A stretch of DNA of 64,000 nucleotides from Methanocorpusculum sp. (GTDB taxonomy: Archaea > Halobacteriota > Methanomicrobia > Methanomicrobiales > Methanocorpusculaceae), in contig JAFQTT010000001.1 in the NCBI GenBank assembly GCA_017408885.1, positions 82,665-146,664 on the forward strand, written 5' to 3'. The stretch's first letter is position 1; every line of letters begins with the position of its first letter. A model generated the notes under the pieces. It was not told the origin of the DNA. It worked only from the letters and a program-made list of their open reading frames with translations, and made no database searches. This document shows positions 32,971 through 41,267 of this stretch, piece by piece. The translations under genes were made by a program, and so were the position numbers.

Positions 32971-34026
32971 ATGGCGGCTGTTGAGCTCGCTGATCTGCTT
33001 CATTACCCTTTTTTACCTGAAGCCCAGAAGATTTTAGCGTCCCGCGGGATTTCTGTAGCCGGCCTGTCAAAAACAGGTTCGGGTAAGAATTATTTAGACA
33101 AAGCAGCCGAACGTGTAGTTTTCGCAATCGACGGTAAGGAGACATATCCGTCTGATATTTCCGGAGACAATATTTCAGATATTGTAACCTATGTTTTAGC
33201 CCGTGTTCTTGTTTCCTGTACTAAGGACAGAAGAACCGTTGAGCGCTTTGTAAGGGCCGAGGCAAAACGTGTTTTTTCATATCTTAAGCAGGAACAGAAC
33301 CAGACGATTAAGTCTCGTGTGTGTTCTGAGTTTGGAATCTCACTTGATGCTGAGCGTCTTAGTGTTCTTCAGTATGTTGAGATGGCGGCAAACATTCGCG
33401 AGGAAAAATGGAGGCTTATTAACCGCGAGGTGTCTGCCGGGCAGGTGTCAATCTCCGCAGATGAGTTGGAGATTCTTTTAAGCGAGAAGATTAGAGTTTA
33501 CCTGGGTTCATCTCTTCCAATGAATGTCCCGGGAGCTATCGAGCGCGAGTTTGCTCCGTGGACTGAGAAGCTTCTCATAAAAACACAGGAGAGAACGCTT
33601 GCGGAGTTCGGCGCGATTGATGAGTCGGCATACCCTCCGTGCATTCAGGCGCTTATTCAGGGGGCGGCCGCGGGTGTTAATCTGACACACTCAGGACGCT
33701 TTGCGCTTGTGTCGTTCCTGCACTTAATCGGAATGGATGCTTCGCAGATTGAAGGAATTTTTGCAAGAAGCCCTGATTATAATCCTGATATGACTATGTA
33801 TCAGGTGGATCATATCTTAACGAATGAGTACACGCCGCCTTCTTGTGCTACGATGCTGACGCACGGAATCTGTGTGTCGAAGGATTCAACCTGCGAGAAG
33901 GTTTCGCATCCGCTGAATTACTACCGCGAGAGGAAGCGGTATCTGGAACGCAAGCGGAGATTAGAGGAAGCCAAGGCGAAGAAGGCGGAAGAGGGTGCTG
34001 TTTCTGAGACGAAGAACGAAGGTTAA
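32971..34026 (+). CDS. priL: DNA primase large subunit PriL
   Basis: Regulatory subunit of the archaeal eukaryotic-type primase, needed with PriS to make RNA primers. The 351-residue protein is helical; the C-terminal Fe-S domain starts near residue 205 and its Cys ligands are in YPPCIQALIQGAA (residue about 217), SCATMLTHGIC (about 293-303) and DSTCEKVSHPLNYY (about 309-322). The terminal 30 residues are a charged helix rich in Lys, Arg and Glu. It lies seven bases after pcn; the PriS partner is not in this window. Confidence 0.93.
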   Translation: MAAVELADLLHYPFLPEAQKILASRGISVAGLSKTGSGKNYLDKAAERVVFAIDGKETYPSDISGDNISDIVTYVLARVLVSCTKDRRTVERFVRAEAKRVFSYLKQEQNQTIKSRVCSEFGISLDAERLSVLQYVEMAANIREEKWRLINREVSAGQVSISADELEILLSEKIRVYLGSSLPMNVPGAIEREFAPWTEKLLIKTQERTLAEFGAIDESAYPPCIQALIQGAAAGVNLTHSGRFALVSFLHLIGMDASQIEGIFARSPDYNPDMTMYQVDHILTNEYTPPSCATMLTHGICVSKDSTCEKVSHPLNYYRERKRYLERKRRLEEAKAKKAEEGAVSETKNEG

Positions 34027-34098
34027 ATAATCTTTTTTTCCCTCATCCGAGAGATGGATATTCTTACAAACCAAACGACATACACAGGCTGTATTACC

Positions 34099-34743
34099 AT
34101 GAAAAAAATTGTCGCAATCAATGCAAGTCCACGCACCACCTGGAACACCGCAACCTTAGTCCGCGAGGCGGCAAAGGGTGCTGAATCGAAAGGTGCGGAA
34201 GCAGTAACTTTTGACCTCTACAAATTAGAAAAATACACCGGCTGTATATCATGCTTCGGCTGTAAACTGCCGGAGCACAAAGGAGTTTGTGTCTGCAAAG
34301 ACGGTCTTTCCCCGGTGCTTGAAGAAATCCGCAGTGCCGACGGGTTAATCCTTGGAACGCCAAACTATCTCGGCGATGTATCTGCAGGGTTTCGGGCACT
34401 CTATGAGCGGTTAATTTTCCAGTCTCTTACCTATCAGGCCGAGCAGATGTGCTGTAATGAGCACAAGATTCCTGTGCTGATGATTATGACCAGCAACGCC
34501 GCAGAGGAGTTCTACCCGCAGATTGGCTACGACAAGATGCTTGCAAACTACCAGCAGATGTTAAGCAATATGGTAGGACCAACAAAAATCCTCATCTCCG
34601 GAGATACTCTGCAGGTCAAAAACTACGACAAATACCAGTGGACCATGTTCGATCCAAAGGCAAAGCAGGAGCGCCATGATACTGTCTTCCCGCAGGAGAT
34701 GCAGAAGGCGTTTACCCTGGGCGCAGAGCTTCTTGGAGAATAA
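34099..34743 (+). CDS. Iron-sulfur flavoprotein (NADPH-dependent FMN reductase-like)
   Basis: A 214-residue flavodoxin-fold protein. The start KKIVAINASPRTTWNTATLV holds the FMN phosphate-binding loop, and GTPNYLGDVSAGFRALYERL near residues 95-114 the flavin face. The compact motif CISCFGCKLPEHKGVCVC near residues 50-67 (C-x2-C-x2-C-x8-C) matches the 4Fe-4S site of Isf proteins, which pass electrons to O2 or peroxide in methanogens. An in-frame ATG at 34054 is less likely than 34099, which starts at the conserved first strand. Stands alone. Confidence 0.88.
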   Translation: MKKIVAINASPRTTWNTATLVREAAKGAESKGAEAVTFDLYKLEKYTGCISCFGCKLPEHKGVCVCKDGLSPVLEEIRSADGLILGTPNYLGDVSAGFRALYERLIFQSLTYQAEQMCCNEHKIPVLMIMTSNAAEEFYPQIGYDKMLANYQQMLSNMVGPTKILISGDTLQVKNYDKYQWTMFDPKAKQERHDTVFPQEMQKAFTLGAELLGE

Positions 34744-34823
34744 TTCATTTCTTTTTTTCTTTCCGTTTTCCCCTCATCCAACAGTGAGATAGATATTCTC
34801 ACAAACCAAATAATTACCCATCA

Positions 34824-35708
34824 ATGATTAAGCTGCAGCTTCCACAAAAAGAAATTGCGGGTGTCTCCTTAAACAACCACATGCTCTTAGCAGCAGGTGT
34901 TCTTGGAACCACCGCATCATCCTTAAACCGGATGCTTGAAAACGGTGCGGGAGGGGTTGTCACCAAATCCATTGGTCCGGTCCCAATCCCGGGACACCAT
35001 GGTCCGGCTCTCCTTCCGGTCGACGGCGGACTCATGAATGCTATGGGACTCCCAAACCCGTCTGAGAAGTTCCCGGAAGAAATCGCACCGCTTGCCGGAA
35101 AGCCGGTCGTTGTAAGCATATTCGGCGGAACCCCGGAAGAGTTCGGCAAAGTTGCCTCCTGGTTCCCGGATGCAGAAGCATTCGAACTCAACCTCTCCTG
35201 CCCTCACGCAGAAGGATACGGGGCATCTATTGGTGTAAACCCGAGAGTTGTTCAGGAATGTACTGAGATTGTCAAAGCATACGGAAAACCTGTATGGGTA
35301 AAACTCACCCCGAATGTCACAGACATCAAAGTAATCGGCCGCGCCGCAGAAGAAGGAGGCGCCGATGCAATTGTTGCCATCAATACCGTAAAAGCCATGA
35401 GAATCTCAACCGAACTGCGCCGCCCGATTCTTGGAAACAAATTCGGCGGACTTTCCGGCAAGGCCGTTTTCCCCATCGCTGTGCGGACGGTTTACGACCT
35501 CTATGAGGCAGTTGACATCCCAATCATTGGATGCGGCGGAATCGACTGCGCAGACAACGTCCTTGAAATGATGATGGCAGGGGCCTCTGCTGTAGAAATC
35601 GGCAGCGCCGTATATGACAACTTCAACGTCTTCTCGGACATCGAAGCAGAACTCTATGCCGAAGACGGAATACCGGCAGAGGAAATCGTGGGGTGCGCAC
35701 ATGACTGA
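34824..35708 (+). CDS. pyrD: Dihydroorotate dehydrogenase catalytic subunit PyrD (class 1B)
   Basis: FMN enzyme that oxidises dihydroorotate to orotate in pyrimidine synthesis. The 294-residue class 1B protein includes AAGVLGTTASSLNRML near residue 20, GLPNPS near 77, the catalytic-Cys segment ELNLSCPHAEGYG near 116-128, WVKLTPNVTDI near 157-167, and the FMN phosphate site GCGGIDCADNVLEMMMAGAS-type region near 236-254. The pyrK gene starts eight bases before its stop, as expected for the heterotetramer. Confidence 0.95.
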   Translation: MIKLQLPQKEIAGVSLNNHMLLAAGVLGTTASSLNRMLENGAGGVVTKSIGPVPIPGHHGPALLPVDGGLMNAMGLPNPSEKFPEEIAPLAGKPVVVSIFGGTPEEFGKVASWFPDAEAFELNLSCPHAEGYGASIGVNPRVVQECTEIVKAYGKPVWVKLTPNVTDIKVIGRAAEEGGADAIVAINTVKAMRISTELRRPILGNKFGGLSGKAVFPIAVRTVYDLYEAVDIPIIGCGGIDCADNVLEMMMAGASAVEIGSAVYDNFNVFSDIEAELYAEDGIPAEEIVGCAHD

Positions 35709-36462
35709 GTCAGCATTACCGGAAATCGTCACCCTGACCAAAGTCATTGACGAATCCCCGTCCATCAAGACCTTCGTCTTCGACAAAGCATTCGACATCA
35801 GACCGGGACAGTTCTGCATGGTCTGGATTCCGGGCGTTGACGAAATCCCGATGGCGTTCTCTGCAGCGAACTCCATCACTGTTATGAAGGTTGGAGATGC
35901 AACCGCGTCTCTTTTCGAATTAAAAGAGGGGGACAAGATTGGAATCCGCGGACCGTTCGGCAACGGCTTCCATCCAGAAGGAAAGACCTTAGCTATCGCC
36001 GGCGGAATCGGTGTTACCCCGCTCTTTACACTTGCCGCAACAGGCGAGGTTGACACCTTCATCCTTGGTGCCCGAACCAAAACCGAACTCATCTTCACCG
36101 AAGAGTTAGAGAAGGTCACCGACCTTAAAATCGCAACCGACGACGGCACCTTCGGATACCATGGATTTGTAACCGGCATCATGGACGAACTCGACATCAG
36201 CGAGTACGACTCAATCTGTGTCTGCGGACCGGAAATGATGATGAAGGGTATCCTTGACCGCTTAGCGGCAAAGGGCCTTGCAGGACGCGGACAGTTCTCC
36301 ATGCACAGATATATGAAATGCGCAATCGGCGTCTGCGGCTCATGCTGTATGGACCCGAACGGATACCGCGTCTGCAAAGACGGCCCGGTATTCTCCGGCG
36401 AGATTCTCTTAACCGGAGAACTCGGACAGCACCACAGAGGACCAAGCGGAAGAAGAGAGTAA
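35701..36462 (+). CDS. pyrK: Dihydroorotate dehydrogenase electron-transfer subunit PyrK
   Basis: FAD and 2Fe-2S subunit that passes electrons from PyrD to NAD or another acceptor. The 253-residue protein has the ferredoxin-reductase fold: RPGQFCMVWIPGVDEIPMAF near residues 35-54, GPFGNGFHPEG near 84-94, IAGGIGVTPLFTLA near 100-113, and the cluster motif KCAIGVCGSCCMDPNGYRVC near 204-223 (C-x4-C-x2-C with a further Cys). The ATG at 35701 overlaps the end of pyrD by eight bases. The CpXC genes follow within three bases of its stop. Confidence 0.95.
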   Translation: MTESALPEIVTLTKVIDESPSIKTFVFDKAFDIRPGQFCMVWIPGVDEIPMAFSAANSITVMKVGDATASLFELKEGDKIGIRGPFGNGFHPEGKTLAIAGGIGVTPLFTLAATGEVDTFILGARTKTELIFTEELEKVTDLKIATDDGTFGYHGFVTGIMDELDISEYDSICVCGPEMMMKGILDRLAAKGLAGRGQFSMHRYMKCAIGVCGSCCMDPNGYRVCKDGPVFSGEILLTGELGQHHRGPSGRRE

Positions 36463-36464
36463 TT

Positions 36465-37094
36465 ATGAAACCAGAAGTAAAAATCATCACCTGCCCAAAA
36501 TGCGGCTCCAAACAGCAGTTTACCATGTTTCCAAGCATTAATGCCGGAAACCACGAACTGCGCGAAAAATTCCTTGACGGACAGCTCACAACCTTAGTCT
36601 GCGAAGAGTGCGGATTCTCCGGCGTTGTCGAGTATCCGATGCTCTACCATGACTTAGAAGAAAAGTTCTCTCTTTTCTTCAAACCGGACTCAGATGAGCG
36701 CGAGGCAAAACTGCCGAACGTGCTTCCGGCACATTTAGTCAAAGACATCAGAATGCGCCTTGTCCACACGCAGGATGACCTTCGCGAGAAGATTTTCATC
36801 TTCCGCGACAAACTCGACGACCGCTTAATCGAAGTTGTAAAAGATTCAATCCTTCGCGAAATGGAAGCAAAGAAAGAAAAGATTTTACCGGATGCACTTT
36901 ACTATGCAGAGGACCGCTTTGCATGTGAGGGAAGAAGCTTAATCTTTGTTCCAAGAAAGGGTGAGGAGTACCTTGACCCGATTAAGATTCCGTTCACCAC
37001 CTACGAAAACATCGGTAAGATGATGTCTGGAATCTGGGAGCGCGAAGTGGAAGGATACGCAGTCGTTGATAACGAGTGGGTAAAAACTGTATGA
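36465..37094 (+). CDS. CpXC-domain protein (first of pair)
   Basis: A 209-residue protein with a CpXC zinc-ribbon-like domain: CPKCGSKQQFTMFPSINAGN (residues 8-27) with the second Cys pair CEECGFSG near 47-54, followed by VEYPMLYHDLEEKFSLFF, which is the recognisable CpXC core. The remaining 125 residues are helical then beta-rich, and contain KDIRMRLVHTQDDLREKIFI, which is shared with the next gene product. Function unknown. It starts two bases after pyrK and ends within the start of its paralogue (ATGA), so it is in the pyrDK operon. Confidence 0.82.
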   Translation: MKPEVKIITCPKCGSKQQFTMFPSINAGNHELREKFLDGQLTTLVCEECGFSGVVEYPMLYHDLEEKFSLFFKPDSDEREAKLPNVLPAHLVKDIRMRLVHTQDDLREKIFIFRDKLDDRLIEVVKDSILREMEAKKEKILPDALYYAEDRFACEGRSLIFVPRKGEEYLDPIKIPFTTYENIGKMMSGIWEREVEGYAVVDNEWVKTV

Positions 37095-37819
37095 ACTTCG
37101 AAGACGAGATTGAAGACGCAATTATCTGCCCAAATTGTAACCACGAGCAGGAACTCCACGTAACGCCGACGGTAAACGTCACTCTTGACCCGGAGATGAA
37201 GGAAAAAGTTCTCTCTGGAGAAATCTTCCTCTTCACCTGTGAGAACTGCGGATTCTCAGGATTTGCCGGATTCCCGTTCATCTATGAAGATAAGGAAACC
37301 TATGGCGGATTCCTGATTTACATGGAGCCTGGATGTGAAGACCGTGAGGTTGGAGTTGACGGAGATATTGCAGATCAGGTTCTTCTCCAGAACATGACTA
37401 TGCGCCTTGTCACAACCATCAATGAGCTTAAAGAGAAGATTTTCATCTTCGATGCAGGCTTAGACGACCGCGTTGTTGAGCTCTTTAAGATGCTTGCTCT
37501 TTCAAAGATGAAGGCAGATGATGCATCACAGATTCCAGATGAGCTTCGGTTCAGTAAGATGGAAACAGTAGACGGCGAAGAGATGATTTTCTTTGCGGCA
37601 TTCTCCAATGAGCAGTACTTAGGTGTTCTTGAGCTTCCGTATGCTCTCTACCAGTCCTGTCTGATTACCGGAGAACCTATCTGGGATTCTCCGATTCATG
37701 AGTGCGGCATGGTCGACCAGAAGTGGATTCTTGACAGACTTCAGTCCGGTGTCACCGAAAACGCAGATCCGGAGTGCGACTTGGACTGCAGCGGGGACTG
37801 CGACTGCTGCGGAAAGTAA
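37091..37819 (+). CDS. CpXC-domain protein (second of pair)
   Basis: A 242-residue paralogue of the preceding gene: CPNCNHEQELHVTPTVNVTL near residues 12-31, CENCGFSGFAGFPFIYEDKE near 51-70, then NMTMRLVTTINELKEKIFIF near 98-117. A C-terminal extension ends with CDLDCSGDCDCCGK, six cysteines within 14 residues, a second likely metal site absent from the first copy. The genes form a translationally coupled tandem pair, sharing about the same architecture, so they may form a heteromer; that is inference. The nnr gene begins one base after its stop. Confidence 0.82.
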   Translation: MNFEDEIEDAIICPNCNHEQELHVTPTVNVTLDPEMKEKVLSGEIFLFTCENCGFSGFAGFPFIYEDKETYGGFLIYMEPGCEDREVGVDGDIADQVLLQNMTMRLVTTINELKEKIFIFDAGLDDRVVELFKMLALSKMKADDASQIPDELRFSKMETVDGEEMIFFAAFSNEQYLGVLELPYALYQSCLITGEPIWDSPIHECGMVDQKWILDRLQSGVTENADPECDLDCSGDCDCCGK

Positions 37820-37820
37820 G

Positions 37821-39191
37821 ATGAAGAGTTTAGCAGAGTTTGGGCTGTCCGGCGTTGTTTCCAATGAGACTATGCGGACAGTGGATAAGAATGCGGATGT
37901 GTGGATTACTCCGCGCGAGAGAATGGAGGCAGCAGGTACTCAGCTTGCAAATGCAGTCCGCTTCGAAAATCCTAACTCTGTTCTTTTTTTATGCGGTTCT
38001 GGAAACAACGGAGGTGACGGATATGTCGCTGCCCGACATTTGGCAGAGGAGATGTCTGTTACGGTTGTGTCTTTCGGTGCAAAGACGCCTGAGGCCGCAT
38101 CCGCATTCGATGCCCTAAAGGCGTCTCCTGTATTTGTTTTCGAGGTCAAAACGGCTGATGATTTCCCGCTGTTTGAGGCTGATGTTATCGTGGACTGTCT
38201 CCTTGGAACCGGAGCAAAGCCGCCTCTTAGGCCGCTTTACGCAGAAGCGGTTTCCCGAATGAATGCCGCATCGGCAAAAGTTATCGCCTGCGATGTGCCG
38301 ACACCGGAGGCGCGGGCGGACCGCGTCTGTGCATTCCATTTGGCAAAGACGAATGGTGCTGAGGTTTACCGTATCGGCATTCCGCTCGCTGCTGAAATCT
38401 TTTGCGGCGAGGGGGATTTGCTGTCTGTTCTGGCTAAGAACTCTGCGTCCCATAAGGGTGCTGGCGGCACTGTTCTTGTGATTGGCGGAGGGCCTTATCA
38501 GGGTGCACCTTTTTTAGCTGCAGAAGCCGCGTTTAGAGCCGGTGCTGATATTGTGCGGGCGGCAAGCCCTGTTGACGGGTTTATGCCTGATGTGATTTTG
38601 GAGCGGCTTTCGGGCGATAAAATCACAGAGGAGCACAAGGCCCGCTTAATTGAGCTTGCAGTGGCGGCGGACGTTGTTGTCGCAGGTCCTGGTTTGGGAA
38701 CGGATGCAGATTCTCTGGATTCGGTCCGGGAGGTTGTATCGTATGCAAATCGTGCGGTGGTTGATGCGGATCTTCTGCGTCTGCCGCTTCCAAGAGCACG
38801 CGAGGAGACGATTTATACTCCGCATGCGGGCGAGTTTGCCCGTCTGTTTGGTTCTGTGCCAAAGGATTTGGCAGAGCGCGGCAGAGCTGTTTGTAAGGCG
38901 GCAGGGGATATTGGCGGGGTTATTGTTCTGAAAGGTGAGACTGATGTTATCTCTGACGGAGTCCGTGTGCGGTTTAACAGAAGCGGATGCGAGGCTATGA
39001 CGGTCGGCGGGACAGGCGATGTGCTTTCCGGCATCTGCGGCGGGCTTTTGTGCAGGATGCCGTCGTTTGAGGCTGCATGTGCGGCTGTGTATGCAGAGGG
39101 CCTGGCAGGGGAAAAGGCGGCATCTGTTGTGGGTGACGGTATGATGCCGTCTGATTTACTGAAAGAGATTGCAAAGGTTCTCTGGAAGTAA
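37821..39191 (+). CDS. nnr: Bifunctional NAD(P)H-hydrate repair enzyme Nnr
   Basis: Repairs hydrated NAD(P)H through an epimerase domain (N-terminal) and an ADP/ATP-dependent dehydratase domain (C-terminal). The 456-residue protein has VLFLCGSGNNGGDGYVAARH near residues 54-73 and VDCLLGTGAKPPLR near 120-133 in the first half. The dehydratase half has GTVLVIGGGPYQGAPFLAAE near 215-234, VAGPGLGTD near 283-291, IVLKGETDVISDG near 372-384, and the catalytic GGTGDVLSGICGG near 398-410. The epimerase PSG-x-D-A-D-x-G loop is replaced by DVPTPEARADR, so that activity may be reduced. One base separates it from the CpXC gene. About 170 bases of regulatory DNA follow. Confidence 0.88.
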   Translation: MKSLAEFGLSGVVSNETMRTVDKNADVWITPRERMEAAGTQLANAVRFENPNSVLFLCGSGNNGGDGYVAARHLAEEMSVTVVSFGAKTPEAASAFDALKASPVFVFEVKTADDFPLFEADVIVDCLLGTGAKPPLRPLYAEAVSRMNAASAKVIACDVPTPEARADRVCAFHLAKTNGAEVYRIGIPLAAEIFCGEGDLLSVLAKNSASHKGAGGTVLVIGGGPYQGAPFLAAEAAFRAGADIVRAASPVDGFMPDVILERLSGDKITEEHKARLIELAVAADVVVAGPGLGTDADSLDSVREVVSYANRAVVDADLLRLPLPRAREETIYTPHAGEFARLFGSVPKDLAERGRAVCKAAGDIGGVIVLKGETDVISDGVRVRFNRSGCEAMTVGGTGDVLSGICGGLLCRMPSFEAACAAVYAEGLAGEKAASVVGDGMMPSDLLKEIAKVLWK

Positions 39192-39289
39192 TTTATTTTT
39201 GTGCGGCCATATGTCAAAACCCATGAAGTGGAATGTGGCTTTGGTTCGTACTTCTGCTGTATAAGGATGTCCAATCCACTTTTTTGTAA

Positions 39290-39316
39290 ATACTCAAATG
39301 AGTATCTATTAATATA
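39290..39316 (+). promoter_or_regulatory. Candidate operator and TATA box of the riboflavin operon
   Basis: ATACTCA-AA-TGAGTAT (39290-39305) is a near-perfect inverted repeat with seven-base arms, directly followed by the TATA-like CTATTAATATAC (39305-39316). Its place just upstream of the TATA box suits a repressor or activator of rib genes, such as an RbkR-type regulator known in some archaea, but no regulator gene is nearby. The truncated ribE copy has only a degraded form (AGACTCAAACAAGA). Confidence 0.5.
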
Positions 39317-39364
39317 CAGACCACGAATAAGTAACTATGACAAAACTGAGTGGTGATGAGTAAC

Positions 39365-40015
39365 ATGTTTACCGGCATCGTAGAAGAAGTCGGGGAAATC
39401 GTTTCCATTCGCCGCGGATCTCGTTCTGCAACTCTCAAAATCAAAGGGAAGGAAATCTTCTCCGACATGAAACTTGGAGACAGCATTGCAGTAAACGGAA
39501 TTTGTCTGACGGTCACTGAGTTTAGCGGAAATGTCTTTTCCACTGACGCAACACCGGAGACAATCGACCGCACGTCACTCAGTCTCCTGTCAACAGGATC
39601 TCATGTAAACCTTGAAAGAGCAATGTCAGCCTCCGGAAGATTTGGAGGGCACATTGTAACAGGTCACATTGACGGTACTGCCACGGTTTCGGACATCAGA
39701 AAGGATGACAATGCAGTTATTATCCGATTCTCCTGTACCAAAGAACAGATGGAAGGAATCATCGAAAAAGGCTCCGTCGCAATTGACGGAATCAGCTTAA
39801 CTGTCGTGTCTGTTGACAAAGACAGCTTTACCGTATCTGTTATCCCGCATACAGGAAAAGAGACAATCCTGCTTACCAGAAAAAGAGGGGACATAGTCAA
39901 TCTCGAAACTGATGTCATCGGCAAGTATGTTGCAAAATTCATATCAAGAACCGAGACCAAAACTCCGGCAGTCAGCAAAATAACTGAGGAATACTTACGA
40001 GAGAGAGGATTTTAG
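39365..40015 (+). CDS. ribE: Riboflavin synthase, bacterial type (RibE)
   Basis: Dismutates two 6,7-dimethyl-8-ribityllumazines to riboflavin. The 216-residue protein has two lumazine-binding repeats: MFTGIVEEVGEIVSIRRGSR at the start with GDSIAVNGICLTV near 40-52, and HIVTGHIDGTATVSDI near 97-112 with KGSVAIDGISLTVVSV near 137-152. This bacterial type differs from the RibC-type riboflavin synthase of many archaea. I chose the ATG at 39365 because GGTGAT (39352-39357) is an ideal Shine-Dalgarno match and because the family starts with MFTG; earlier GTG and ATG codons are in frame. First gene of ribEBH. Confidence 0.93.
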   Translation: MFTGIVEEVGEIVSIRRGSRSATLKIKGKEIFSDMKLGDSIAVNGICLTVTEFSGNVFSTDATPETIDRTSLSLLSTGSHVNLERAMSASGRFGGHIVTGHIDGTATVSDIRKDDNAVIIRFSCTKEQMEGIIEKGSVAIDGISLTVVSVDKDSFTVSVIPHTGKETILLTRKRGDIVNLETDVIGKYVAKFISRTETKTPAVSKITEEYLRERGF

Positions 40016-40627
40016 ATGTTTCAATTCAACACTGTAGAAGAGGCCGCAGCAGCACTTCGCCGCGGAGAGCTCATTATCGTAACCGATGACGAGTCACGCG
40101 AAAACGAAGGAGACTTCATCTGTGCGGCAGAATTCGCAACAACTGAGAATGTCAACATCATGGCAAGCATTGGAAAAGGCTTAATCTGCATGCCAATGGC
40201 CGCAGAAATCGCAGACCGTCTGGACTTGCCCCCCATGGTTGCCAAAAACACCGACAATCATGAGACTGCATTCACTGTCTCCATCGATCACAAAGATACC
40301 AGAACAGGAATCTCTGCAATTGAGCGCGGAATCACTGCTAGGGCTGTCGTATCAGAAACATCCGTCCCCGAAGACTTCAGACGCCCGGGACACATGTTCC
40401 CGCTTCGCGCTAAAGCAGGAGGTGTTCTCGAGCGTGACGGACACACCGAGGCAACCGTTGACCTGCTCAAAATTGCCGGCTTAAAGCCGGCAGGGCTCTG
40501 CTGTGAAATCATGGCAGACAGCGGAGATATGATGAGAACTCCGGAACTCATCGAGCTTGCTAAAAAGATGGGCTTAGTCTTTACTACTATTGAAGCAATC
40601 CAGGAATACAGAAGAACACACGCATAA
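40016..40627 (+). CDS. ribB: 3,4-dihydroxy-2-butanone 4-phosphate synthase (RibB)
   Basis: Makes the four-carbon riboflavin precursor from ribulose 5-phosphate. The 203-residue protein has the metal and substrate site [16 protein letters not shown] near residues 20-35, [19 protein letters not shown] near 84-102, the [20 protein letters not shown] segment near 121-140, and [16 protein letters not shown] near 143-158. It is monofunctional, lacking the GTP cyclohydrolase II domain. ATG directly abuts the ribE stop, so translation is coupled. Confidence 0.95.
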   Translation: MFQFNTVEEAAAALRRGELIIVTDDESRENEGDFICAAEFATTENVNIMASIGKGLICMPMAAEIADRLDLPPMVAKNTDNHETAFTVSIDHKDTRTGISAIERGITARAVVSETSVPEDFRRPGHMFPLRAKAGGVLERDGHTEATVDLLKIAGLKPAGLCCEIMADSGDMMRTPELIELAKKMGLVFTTIEAIQEYRRTHA

Positions 40628-40640
40628 AGGAGGAAACAAA

Positions 40641-41108
40641 ATGAACATTTACGAAGGAAAATTAGTACCGGAAGATATTAAGATTGGAATCGTTGCAAGC
40701 CGCTTTAACGAATTTATAGTGTCCAAACTCATCTGCGGAGCAGACGATGCATTAAGACGCCATAATGTAAAAGATGAAAACGTTGACCTCGCATGGGTTC
40801 CGGGTGCATTCGAAATTCCGCTCATGGCATCCAAGATGGCACAGTCTGGAAAGTATGATGCGGTAATCTGCTTAGGTGCAGTTATCCGCGGCTCTACCGA
40901 CCACTATGAGTATGTGGCAAACGAAGTAACCAAAGGAATCGCAGCAGTTTCTTTAAAGACCGGCGTTCCTGTGATGTTTGGCGTTCTTACCTGCGACAAC
41001 TTAGAGCAGGCCATCGAACGCGCGGGATCAAAAGTAGGAAACAAAGGATTCGAAGCCGCAGTCAGCGCTATTGAGACAATAAACGTCATCAAAGCACTGG
41101 GACTTTAA
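40641..41108 (+). CDS. ribH: 6,7-dimethyl-8-ribityllumazine synthase (RibH)
   Basis: Condenses the RibB product with the pyrimidine to give lumazine. The 155-residue protein has [19 protein letters not shown] near residues 13-31, [15 protein letters not shown] near 53-67, [19 protein letters not shown] near 80-98 (catalytic His near 88) and [19 protein letters not shown] near 110-128. A strong AAAGGAGG site (40626-40633) is placed eight bases before the ATG. Last gene of the ribEBH operon. Confidence 0.95.
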   Translation: MNIYEGKLVPEDIKIGIVASRFNEFIVSKLICGADDALRRHNVKDENVDLAWVPGAFEIPLMASKMAQSGKYDAVICLGAVIRGSTDHYEYVANEVTKGIAAVSLKTGVPVMFGVLTCDNLEQAIERAGSKVGNKGFEAAVSAIETINVIKALGL

Positions 41109-41167
41109 AGAAAAGTCCTGCCTCTCTCTTTTTTCTTTTCCAAGTATCAGTCTGAACCTGAGATACC

Positions 41168-41175
41168 TTTATATC
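41168..41175 (+). promoter_or_regulatory. Promoter of the EF-1alpha gene
   Basis: TTTATATC within an A/T-poor background is the only clear TATA-like box upstream of the tuf gene and lies about 100 bases before its ATG, implying a leader of about 70 bases. GTGGAGA at 41252-41258 could be the ribosome site, 9-10 bases before the ATG. Confidence 0.4.
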
Positions 41176-41267
41176 ATCTTACATCTAACTAATAGACACT
41201 CGTGTTGAAGCTGGCAATGCGGAAGTATCCGTACCCCTTCAATGAGTCAAAGTGGAGAAACATTACT

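Noticed and set aside
35406..36554. A 382-codon open frame antisense to pyrD and pyrK
   Set aside because: It spans two well-supported genes on the other strand and has low-complexity, Ser/Pro-rich translation. It results from codon bias.
39192..39364. FMN riboswitch before ribE
   Set aside because: The 173-base leader lacks the conserved multi-helix FMN aptamer pattern. The palindromic DNA site next to the TATA box explains control better.
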